Source of the DNA: Prorocentrum cordatum
Lineage: Eukaryota > Sar > Dinophyceae > Prorocentrales > Prorocentraceae
Assembly: GCA_963575745.1 (NCBI GenBank)
Contig: CAUYUJ010017868.1
Span: 125,545-189,544 of the forward strand
Reading direction: 5' to 3'
DNA length: 64,000 nucleotides
A program made the position numbers and the translations under genes. Below, one piece after another: positions 1 to 8,064 of the stretch (its first letter is position 1; each line of letters begins with the position of its first letter). The notes under the pieces were generated by a model. That model did no database searches. It was not told where the DNA came from and saw only the letters and a program-made list of their open reading frames with translations.

Positions 1-375
1 AAGACGGCCCAAAGAAGACCCCCAAGACATTCGAAACGCAAGAAATATTGATTGTGTAGCGCTGTTGTCTGATTTGGGGAATGCACTGTTCTTCGGTCTT
101 CCGGGCGTCCGAGACCACCCGCGCCCAAAATTTAAACAAGAGGGCTTCCAGGCAATCCAAGAGGAGCCCCAGGACGGCCCAACAAGATCCCAAGATGGCC
201 CGAAGAGAGACCCATGACAGCCCAAGATGGCCCCAAGACGCCCCCCGAAGCACTCCAAATCGTGACCAAGACGTTCAGGGAGACCGCGGTTGGAAGCAGG
301 GTGACCCGGGGGAAGCCCCCAGAGGTTCCCAGAAGAAACCCAGGAGGCCTCCAGAAGGCTCTCCTAGGATGAGCC
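1..375. repeat. Degenerate CCCAAGA/GACGGCC minisatellite, copy 1
   Basis: Short motifs of the type GACGGCCCAAGA and CCCCAAGA recur irregularly at 1-30 and 150-370. The same motif family fills 16040-16600, so this is a dispersed, poorly ordered minisatellite. Reading frames across it are Pro/Arg/Lys-rich on one strand and Gly/Leu-rich on the other, as expected for a repeat rather than a protein gene. Confidence 0.6.
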
Positions 376-640
376 TCCGCAAAAAAGAGCTTAGGATGGG
401 GACGACTTCGCAGGGTAGGGCGAGGAGGAGGAGTAGGAAGAGGAACCATGAGGGAAGGATGAGGAATAACAACATTACAACGACGATGCCGGAAACGGCA
501 ACAACGAGTTATCGCTAAATGCTCCAATTACCCCAGTGCTACCCTACCTAGGAGTTGGAGCCCCTAGGAAACCAGCATTAGCAGTAACGGTAAACGCCGT
601 CCTCCTCCTTCTCCTCATCGTCGTAGTTGCCTTTGCTGTT
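376..640. other. Unclassified spacer
   Basis: Non-repetitive, moderately purine-rich sequence. Neither strand shows a recognisable motif; the short open frames have biased composition and no homologous domain I can identify. Confidence 0.4.
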
Positions 641-850
641 GCTTGTTTTTGCTTTTGCTTGGTTTTGCTTTTGCTTTGCCTTCGCACACACACGCATGTG
701 TTTGCATTCGCTCACCGGGTGGGCTCTCTGATCGTACTGTTGCACATTGCTTTTGCTTTGCCTTTCTTTTGCTTTGTTTTTGTTTTTGTTTTGATTTGCG
801 TTGCTTGTGCTTTGCTTTGCTGTTGCTGCTGTTGATTTGCCTTTGTTTTG
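641..850. repeat. TTTGC/TTTTGC-rich low-complexity tract
   Basis: Imperfect repeats of TTTGC, TTTTGC and GCTTTGC, broken around 685-750 by a short unique insert. It runs directly into the ATGCT pentanucleotide array and may be a diverged part of it. Confidence 0.7.
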
Positions 851-854
851 CTGC

Positions 855-1200
855 GATGCTATGCTATGCTATGCTGCACTATGCTATGCTATGCTATGCT
901 ATGTTATGCTGCGCTATGCTATTCTACGCTAGGCTGCGCTATGTTATGCTAGGCTATGGTATGATATGCTATGATATGCTGCGCTATGCTATGCTATGAT
1001 ATGCTGTGCTATGCTGCGCTATGCTATGATATGCTATGATATGCTATGCTATGATATGCTGCGCTATGCTATGCTCTGCTGGGCTATGCTATGATATGCT
1101 AAGCTAAGTTAAGCTAAGCTAAGCTGCAGCTACGCGACTTCAAGATGAAGCTAAGCTAAGCTAAGCTAAGCTAAGATGAGATACGCAAAGCTAAGGTAAG
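855..1200. repeat. ATGCT / AAGCT pentanucleotide array
   Basis: ATGCT units with variants GTGCT, GCGCT, ATGAT and CTGCT run from 855 to about 1097. They then change to AAGCT units (1097-1130 and 1147-1200), interrupted by a short unique stretch containing CTGCAGCTACG. The switch of unit suggests two expansion phases of one 5-bp repeat. No coding potential. Confidence 0.9.
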
Positions 1201-1403
1201 GGGGCGCAACTGGGGGAACCGCGGGGCGGGGACCAGGAGAACCGCCGGGGGCGAGGAACACTGCCTGGCCCCTTTAAGCTAGTAGAGTAAGAACCCTCTA
1301 GGCAGAGCCTAGGTAGGGAACTTACCTTATTGCCCTCCTGCCTGCATTCTAGGCCTCCAGGACCAAAGAGCATGGCGCGAAGCGCCAATGTCGTCTTGTG
1401 CAT
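1201..1403. other. Unclassified GC-rich spacer
   Basis: Unique sequence, GGGG-rich at 1200-1260, with no recognised gene or site on either strand. Confidence 0.4.
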
Positions 1404-1594
1404 ATATCTATATATATATACATATATATATATACACATGTAGATAGAGATATAGCAACAAAACATAGAAAGAGAAAACCACATATCAGGGAGAGAGAGA
1501 GAGAGGGAAAGAGAGAGAGAGGGAGAACCATAGAGGGAGCGAGAGAGAGAGAGCGAGAGAGAGAGGGGGAGAGAGAGGGAGAGAGACAGAGAGC
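1404..1594. repeat. TA/CATA microsatellite followed by GA array
   Basis: A TA-rich stretch (about 1404-1438) is followed by unique bases and then by GA dinucleotide repeats with GGGA interruptions (1490-1594). Open frames here read Arg-Glu or Ser-Leu dipeptides and are shadows of the repeat. Confidence 0.9.
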
Positions 1595-2094
1595 ATAACA
1601 GTTGGTGGGCGGGACGTAACGCCAACAGCGACAGCCCTTCCACTTGCAACATCCCAGAGCTCTGCTAGAGCGCCGCCTCCACGGCGCATATGCAGGACAC
1701 GTAGCGCCCAACCTTGCGGGCGCAATACGAATCGGCGGCGCGCCAGGGGGGGAAGTGAGAAGGGGCGGCGGGCCATCTCAGAAGGCTCGAAAGTCCCCCA
1801 GCCTTCTGACAAGTTCCCTGGGCCTTTCCCGAGGACGCCGGAAATCTTCGCAAATCCTGAGGGCTTCTGAGAAGCCCCGCAGCCTTCTGAGAAGGCCTTC
1901 TCTGTCTCACTTCCCCCCCTCGCTCGCCGCCGATCGTCTTCCAAGCCCAGGATCGGAGCGAGAAGCGCTGTGACTGCGGCGCACGCCGCTTAAGGCGGCC
2001 CCCAGGCCAAAGCGCGTACGGTTCGGGTGCACGCAGCGCTGATGCAGCGGCGTGCGCCGCAGCCACCAGCAGGCGTCCCCTGGTTTGGTGGGGA
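1595..2094. other. Unclassified GC-rich region with paired palindromes
   Basis: No supportable gene. The region repeats the motif CCTTCTGAGAAGG: 1861-1877 (GGGCTTCT-G-AGAAGCCC) and 1882-1896 (GCCTTCT-G-AGAAGGC) are perfect odd palindromes four bases apart. Related half motifs lie at about 1772-1820. Function unknown. Confidence 0.5.
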
Positions 2095-2150
2095 GGAGGA
2101 GGAAGAGGAGAAGGAGGAGGGGGAGGAGGAGGAGGAGGAGGAGCCCAAGC
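2095..2150. repeat. GAG/GGA trinucleotide array
   Basis: About 50 bp of GGA repeats with single-base interruptions. The flanking open frames only translate the repeat. Confidence 0.9.
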
Positions 2151-2297
2151 CCAAGCCCAAGTCAGGGCCCTGACGGCCGAGTGCCTGCGGGGCGAGACTT
2201 GCCAGTGCATGGACGCCCTCGTGCACGGCGATAGCCTCAGCCTGATGTGCATGGATCGGTTCCTGCAGGAACGCACCAGACATAGCCAGGCATCCTC

Positions 2298-2462
2298 TCC
2301 CTCCCCCCCTTCACTCCCCATCACTGCGAGGCTGGAGATGGTGCTTTTCCGAAGTAAGAGTTGCTGGCGATGCGTTGCTCCTTTGTCTCGAACGAGGCCC
2401 AGGACTCCCAACCTCATGGCGTGAAGCACTGATGCCACAACCGGCAAGCTCGAATCGTCCTT
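2298..2462 (+). repeat. Dispersed repeat R2, copy 1
   Basis: This segment is clearly homologous to 11786-11945 in the same orientation. Shared landmarks are CACTCCCC/CACCTCCC, TGCGAGG, GTAAGAGTT/ATAAGAGTT, GCGTGAAGCACTGA and GGCAAGC.CGAATCGT. Both copies pass at the right end into pyrimidine-rich CTT/CTC sequence, so R2 could be a short retroposon with a CTC-type tail. No A/B-box promoter was recognised. Confidence 0.75.
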
Positions 2463-2465
2463 TTT

Positions 2466-2975
2466 CTTCTTCTCCTCCTTCGACGCTGCGGGGCAGTCAG
2501 GCACATGCCGCGGCGGAGCCCTCCCTCAGGGGCCCCTCCTTCCCCCATCTTCTTTCTCCCCTCAGGGGGGGGGTCCTTAGGGGTTCCTCGCTCAGGGGTT
2601 CCTCCTTCTCTCCTTCTTCCCTTCGGGGTTCCTCCCTTAAGGGTTCCCCCCTCCTCACCCTGTTCGCCCCCCTCCTCCCAATCCTCTTCCCCCCCCCCCC
2701 TCTCCCGCCCAAGGGGTCGTTGCCTCCCTCTCTTTCCTTCCCCCTTTCCCCTCCTCCTGTTCGCTGCTCGCGCAGGCCAGACCAGCAGCAGCGTCAGCAG
2801 CAGCAGGCCGCGTGTGACACCTTCCAGCCCCTGCCCCGAGCCCCTTGATTGGGGTCGCTCCGCGTTTTCCCTGCATGCTCAATGGGGTCGCCCCTCTAAC
2901 CAGCTTAATGTTGTGCCTCCTCCTGTTCGCCCTTCCCCTGCTCACCCTTCTTCTTCTTCATTGATTATTACTATT
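2466..2975 (+). repeat. Dispersed repeat R1, left arm of a long inverted repeat
   Basis: About 500 bp that reappears reverse-complemented at 5222-5735. Shared blocks include GGGGCAGTCAGGCA, ATCTTCTTTCTCCCCTCAG, CCCCTTGATTGGGGTCGC and GCATGCTCAATGGGGTCGC. The inner part carries runs of GGGGTTCCTC. The arms differ by substitutions and small indels in homopolymers, so the duplication is not recent. Frames in it are not conserved between arms, which argues against a gene. Confidence 0.85.
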
Positions 2976-3500
2976 GTCCTCCTTCTCCTCCTCTTCCTCC
3001 TCCTCCTCCTCTTCTTGCCCGCTCTTGCAAAGGATCGCCGCCCCCAGCCGCCCGAAGGAGCCGCCTGAAGGCAGCCACTCGCCTCCTCCTCCTCCTCCTC
3101 CTCCTCCTTCTCCTCGCCCCCCTCCTCCTCTTCTTCCCCCTCCTCCTTCTCATCCTCCCCCTCCTCCCCATCCTCCTCCGCCTCCCCCTCCTCCTCCCCC
3201 TCCTCCTCCTCCTCCACTTACTCCCCCTCCTCCTCCTCCTTTCCATCCTCCCTGTCCACGATGGTCGATGCAGCGAGTCTCCTCGACCTGTGCACATCCT
3301 CCTCTTCCTCCTCCACCTCCTTTTCTTCCTCTTCCTCCGTTTCCCCCACTTCCTCATCCTCCTCTTCCCTCAGCCTCCTCTCTTCCTCCTCCTCCCCCCT
3401 TCATCTTCTTCTCCTCCTCCTCCTCCTACTCCTCCTCCTCCCCCTCCTCCTTCCCTCCTCATCCCCCTTCTCCTGCACATTCTCCTCCTCCACTTTTCCT
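2976..3500. repeat. CTC/TCC polypyrimidine tract
   Basis: A long, imperfect TCC/CTC tract, interrupted by the R3 segment (3018-3085) and by a short unique stretch near 3255-3295. The overlapping frames on both strands encode only Pro/Ser/Leu or Glu/Arg/Gly runs. Confidence 0.9.
3018..3085 (+). repeat. Dispersed repeat R3, copy 1
   Basis: A 68-bp island inside the CTC tract (TTGCAAAGGATCGC, then GGAGCCGCCTG and GGCAGCC). It matches the reverse complement of 12746-12815, which is likewise embedded in a trinucleotide array. Confidence 0.75.
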
Positions 3501-3599
3501 GATGAGTATCTAATCCTTGTCGCACCCCGAGACGTGCCGGCAAGGCGGGCATTTGCCTGAGACTTCTCCACAACTTATGACTCTGAAGCTTACAAGCTG

Positions 3600-4165
3600 C
3601 ACAAGCTTCGCGGATAGAGGGCGGGCCCTTTTCAAAATGTGGCTCTCGCCCTGGCGCCGCGCACATCCGTTAAACGTTTGCAGCAACTTCACGGATGGAG
3701 GGCGGGCGCTTTTCAAAATATGGCTCTCGCCCACGCGCCACACACATTCGCTTAAACATTGCAAGAGTTTCCCGGATGGAAGGCGGGTGGTTTTCAACAT
3801 GTGGTTCTCGCCTCAACGCCGCGCGCATTCTTCCTAAAAATCTGCGAAAGCTTCACGAACGGAGGGCGGGTGGTTTTGAACATGTGGCAATCACATGAAC
3901 GCCGTGCACAGTTGTCTTAACTGTTTTCAGCAGCTGCGGGTCCTTTTCAATATGTAGCTCTCGTCTTGGCGCCGCGCACATTCGTCTTGAACGTTTGCAA
4001 GGGACTTCACCGATGGAGGGCGGGTCCTTTTCAAAATGTGGCTCTCGCCTTAACGCCACGCACACCGTCTTAAACGTTTGAAGCAGCTTGCTGGATGGAG
4101 GGTGGGTCCTTTTCAAAATGTGGTTCTCGCCCCAGCGCCGCGCACACTCACTCGGCTTAAACGTT
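3600..4165 (+). repeat. 81-bp minisatellite, seven units
   Basis: The core GGGCGGG...TTTTCAAAATGTGG..CTCGCC..GCGCCGCGCACA recurs seven times, with GGGCGGG-type anchors near 3619, 3700, 3780, 3864, 3934, 4018 and 4100. Spacing is 80-84 bp except unit 5, which carries a deletion. Units differ at 10-20 percent of sites. Because 81 is a multiple of three, several frames stay open (for example 3695-3898), but length drift and the internal deletion argue against a protein. Confidence 0.9.
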
Positions 4166-4574
4166 TGCAACTGTTTACCGGGTTCTTGTGGTTCACGCAC
4201 CGTTAAAGAATGGTGCTTCGGCACGATCTAAGATTGTCAGGGAGCAACCATAGCCTCGATCCGCAATGTTGAAGTCCTAGGAATTGCGTTCGGGCACGAT
4301 GCAACATCGTCATGGCGCAACAGCAGAATTGATTCGTGGCGATGAAATCCGAATAGTGGTGGTGTTGCACGAATGTGGATTCTTACACGGTTGTCTTCCA
4401 ACGGGGCACATCCGGCAGTGACAACACATTCTTGCAGGAACCTCAGAAGAGGGAAACTGCTCCCCCGCAGGAGGAGGAACGCGAGTGCGCGGACGCGAGT
4501 CCTGCCAGGCTGCAGGTCGGCTGCACAACACTGGGAGGAGGACCTCGAACTGGAAGCGGGCACTTCACGGAGTC
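4166..4574. other. Unclassified unique sequence
   Basis: Mixed-composition sequence between the 81-bp minisatellite and a GGA array. CATTCTTGCAGGAACCTC near 4426 and CTGCAGGTCGGCTGCAC near 4512 stand out, but no gene or family was recognised. Confidence 0.4.
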
Positions 4575-4672
4575 CAAGGGAGGAGGGAGGAGGAGGAGGA
4601 GGAGGAGGAGGGGGAGGAAGAGGAGGAGGAGGAGAAGGAGGAGGAGGAGGAGGAGGAGGAGAAGGAGGAGAC
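4575..4672. repeat. GGA trinucleotide array
   Basis: Nearly pure GGA repeats with GGGGGA and GAAGGA interruptions. Confidence 0.95.
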
Positions 4673-4861
4673 GAATACAGTCGGGGCCCTGAACAAGGAA
4701 CCCTTTTGGTTGGGGAGGGGCTCCGCGTTCCTTAAGTGTTTCACAGCTTGCTCAGGGCTCAGGCTTTCCTTATGTTTTCGACAGGAAGTCGAAGGTTAAT
4801 GAATGGGGAAATGGGGCCTCGTTCCTTATTTAGGGTTCCTTAGGTCAACGCCCCGACTGTT

Positions 4862-4906
4862 GATGATGATGAGAAGAAGAAGAAATAATAAGAATTACTA
4901 GTAGTT

Positions 4907-4959
<53 letters not shown>

Positions 4960-4969
4960 CGTAGTAGTA

Positions 4970-5008
<39 letters not shown>

Positions 5009-5068
5009 ATAGTAGTAGTAGTAGTAGTAGTAGTAGTCGTAGTAGTAGTAGTAGTAGTCGTAGTAGTA

Positions 5069-5117
<49 letters not shown>

Positions 5118-5221
5118 CAGTAGCAGTAGTAGTAGTAGTAGTAGCAGCAGTAGTAGTAGTAGTAGTAGTAGTAATAATAATAATGAGGATAATAATAACG
5201 GAAGACGAAGAAGAAACATAA
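4862..5221. repeat. TAG/GTA trinucleotide array
   Basis: About 360 bp of TAG repeats with sparse TCG, TGG, TAA and CAG variants, passing at the right into TAA and AAG repeats. It encodes poly-Val on the plus strand and poly-Thr/Leu/Tyr on the minus strand, and the ORFs there are repeat shadows. It is the only long TAG array in the window and borders the right arm of R1. Confidence 0.95.
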
Positions 5222-5735
5222 TAATAATAATAAGAAGAAGAAGAAGGGTGAGCAGGGGAAGGGCGTACAGGAGGAGGCACAACCTTAAGCTGGTTAAGGG
5301 GGCGACCCCATTGAGCATGCAGGGAAAACGCGGAGCGACCCCAATCAAGGGGCTCTGGGCAGGGGTTGTAAGGTGTCACACGTGGCCTGCTGCTGCTGAC
5401 GCTGCTGCTGGTGTGGCCGGCGCGAGCGGCGAACAGGAGGGGAGAGGGGGAAGGAAAGAGAGAGAGAGAGAGGCAACGACCCCTTGGGCGGGAGAGGCGG
5501 GGCAAGGTAGGGGGGGGAGGAGGACTGGGAGGGGGGGGCGATCAGAGTGAGGAGGGGGGGAACCCCAAGGGAGGATCCACTCCACGAACGGAAGGAGGTG
5601 AGAAGGAGGAACCCCTAAGCGAGGAGCCCCTAAGGACCCCCCCACTGAGGGGAGAAAGAAGATGGGGAAAGGCGGGTCCCTGAGGAAGGGCCCCGCCGCG
5701 GCATTTGCCTGACTGCCCCACAGCGTCGAAGGAGG
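5222..5735 (-). repeat. Dispersed repeat R1, right (inverted) arm
   Basis: Reverse complement of 2466-2975, including the terminal TCTTCTTCTTCTT and ATTATTA stretches. It stops at GTCGAAGGAGGAGG, directly before the GGA array that borders LINE-A. The two arms are separated by about 2.25 kb of other repeats. Confidence 0.85.
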
Positions 5736-5858
5736 AGGAGGAGGAGGAGGAGGAGGAGGAGGAGGAAGGGAGGAGGAGGAGGAGGAGGAGGAGGAGGAGG
5801 AGGAGGAGGAGGGAGAGGAGGAGGAGGAGGAGGAGGAGAAGGAGGAGGAGGAGGAGGT
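5727..5858. repeat. GGA array at the 5' edge of LINE-A
   Basis: Nearly pure GGA repeats ending six bases before the first ATG of LINE-A ORF1. In LINE-A sense orientation the repeat is GGA/GAG. Confidence 0.95.
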
Positions 5859-5864
5859 CGGAGC

Positions 5865-6589
5865 ATGTCCTCCCTTTCCTGTCGCGTTCCCCAGCACGAC
5901 ATGGATGGCAAAGGTGTTCACAACTGGACGTGCACCAATGCACGGTGCGGCTACAAAGGTAATTTCCAGTGGCGGAGCAGCTGTCGTATCTGCGGCACTG
6001 AGCCCCACAAGCCGAGGGTCGCAGCACAGCGGGCACCCACAGGCAAGTGGAAGGACGGGCCTCCTAGGACCGCTCCTCCGGTTCCTGTCTTGTCTGAGGA
6101 GCTCGTTGCGGTGTACGCCAAGATGGATCTCGCAGACTATGCCATCGTGTCTCAGGGGTGGTCTGCAAAGCAATTGGCTCGAGTTGCCGCGGCTCGCAGT
6201 CTTTCCAATGGGGATGTGCTGCCCACGGCGCGTGCTGCTCGACAGGCGTCCGACGCCATTCAGCAGAAGCTCGAGCAGGCCCAGAGTAAGTATGACAAAG
6301 CAGCGGCTGCGGCGGCCAAAGCCATGCAGAATATGCAGCAGTGCGCCACCAACTTGGCTGAGTGCAAGGCCAAGGCAGACGAGGCCGCCAGCAAAGCCGC
6401 CGCTGCCTATGCAGCCGTCGGCGGCCGTGCGGCCGCCGCCGCCGACCCGCTCGCGCAGCTGCAGTCCCTCGCCGCCTCCCTTTCAGACATGCTGCCTGAC
6501 GCAGCCGCCGCGCTCAAGCCCATGGCTGACATGGTCAAGCAGCAGATGGACAAGCAGCGTGCCGATGCGGAGGCCGAAGCTGCACGGCA

Positions 6590-6620
<31 letters not shown>

Positions 6621-6905
6621 CCTCCTCCTGCGGGTGCTGGTGTGCCTGGCGTGCCAGATGCTTCTTTCTGGGAGCATTTCGGCAAGCCCGAGTTCTTCGA
6701 CAGCTTCCTCAAGGCCCAGGGCATCCCAGTCAGTGGCGACGACGACGCCATGGGTGACGAGGGGGAAGACAACGACGACGGTGCCGACGAAGGGGAGCCC
6801 GAGAAGGTCAAGGTCGGTCGCGCCCTCTTCACCAGTCTTCTGCAGGCCATGCAGGAGCATGCGGCCAAGAAGGCCAAGACGTCGGCCGTTGACTCGTCTT
6901 CCTAA
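5865..6905 (+). CDS. LINE-A ORF1: RanBP2-like zinc finger and coiled-coil protein
   Basis: The predicted protein has 346 residues. The N-terminus fits the RanBP2-type zinc finger well: W21, C23, C28, N33, C40, C43. A long Ala/Gln/Lys-rich helical stretch (about 125-245) with heptad character follows, then a poly-Gln run near 240-250, an acidic segment (DGDDDAMGDEGEDNDD-like, about 285-310) and a Lys-rich tail. LINE ORF1 proteins usually bind RNA and multimerise; a finger plus coiled coil fits that role, but the function here is inferred. The start may be M1 or M13. The poly-Gln is encoded by a CAG microsatellite. ORF2 follows in the +1 frame and overlaps the end of this gene. Confidence 0.85.
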
Positions 6906-8016
6906 CACGTGGTCCTTCGTCACCGCTAATGTCTCAGGCCGTGCTGGGCTAGAGACCATTCTCAATTCACAGTCAGTCATCGACGCTGACGCTGTTGGCG
7001 CGCAGGAGCATCACTTCATCGAGTGCGCAGGCTGGGAGCAGAGGCTCCGACACATGGGCTGGAAGGCTTCGGCTACCGCAGCCAGAGATACAGGGCAGGG
7101 AGGCACCACAGGTGGTCTCCTTCAGATGGTTCAGCAGCGACACGGACTTTCGCTGCTGATTGGTCAAGCTCCAGTTCTTGAGCCAGCGCGCATTGCAGTC
7201 AGGCACATGTCAGGAGTCGTGCCTGGAGGCATCCTATGGGCAGTAGTGTACATGCACGACTCGCAGGGTTTGTCAGCGCTAAATTGGGATCTTTTGTGCA
7301 AGCTGGGCGCGGTCATCAGGCAGTTCGGCATGCCGTTTATTCTTTCAGGAGATTGGAATTTGAGCCCCGACGAGCTGGTCGGCTCTGGATGGGTTGAGGC
7401 CGTCTCTGGACACATTCTTTCCCCTCAGTTAGCCACGTGTACGGGTGGAAAAGGCAGGGTGCTGGACTACTTCATTGTCTCGGAGGGTCTGCAGTATCGT
7501 CACAAGCTCGCCGTGCTCACCGACGTTGGCACCACGCCGCATTATCCAGTTCTTTTGTCTCTCGAGGGACTGCGACAAGTCCCCGCGCTGCCACAGATTC
7601 GCGTGCCTCGTATGTTCCCTCGCCAACGGCCTCAAGGACCCATGCGAGAAAGCACCCGCTGGCAGTCAGTTACGGAGCTGGCGCTTGCACAGGTGAGCAC
7701 TCAAGAGTTGTGGGAGAGCTTTGTGCATACCATGGAGCTCGAGTTCGTTGACATCTACCAGATCAGCAGTGACGAGGCGCACCTGTACCAGGGTCGGGCC
7801 AAGCCTTTACAGCGCAAGCGTGCTGCCGCGCGCAAGCCGTCAGTCATGCCCGATCCGCGTCTCTCGCCTTTCGCCGCGTGGTGGAGGCTTGTGACGCAAG
7901 TCTTTACCGAGCTCGGCAAGTTTCAGTCCGCGTCGTATCGTCGTACCACTTTGTCGCTGTGTGAGAAGCTGACCGAGCAAGGGTGCAAGTTCACCGATGC
8001 CAGTGCGCAGCCTTGA
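6906..8016 (+). CDS. LINE-A ORF2, endonuclease part (APE-like)
   Basis: The frame is open through the end of ORF1 and has no ATG near its start; the domain begins around TWSFVTANVSG at about 6912. Endonuclease landmarks are AQEHH with the catalytic Glu at 7006-7008, SGDWN with Asp at 7351-7353, the VLDY Asp at 7465-7467, and TPHYP with His at 7540-7542. This enzyme class nicks target DNA to prime reverse transcription. A single TGA at 8014-8016 separates it from the RT part, which resumes in the same frame. Expression would need frameshifting, reinitiation or readthrough; alternatively TGA is a decay mutation. Confidence 0.82.
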
Positions 8017-8064
8017 GTCACTCTGCTCTGGACCGCCCCCTCGCTTTCCTGGGAGCTTTCGGCG

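Noticed and set aside
3600-4165. CRISPR-like or tRNA-like tandem units
   Set aside because: The 81-bp units are contiguous without unique spacers and do not fold as a cloverleaf by eye.
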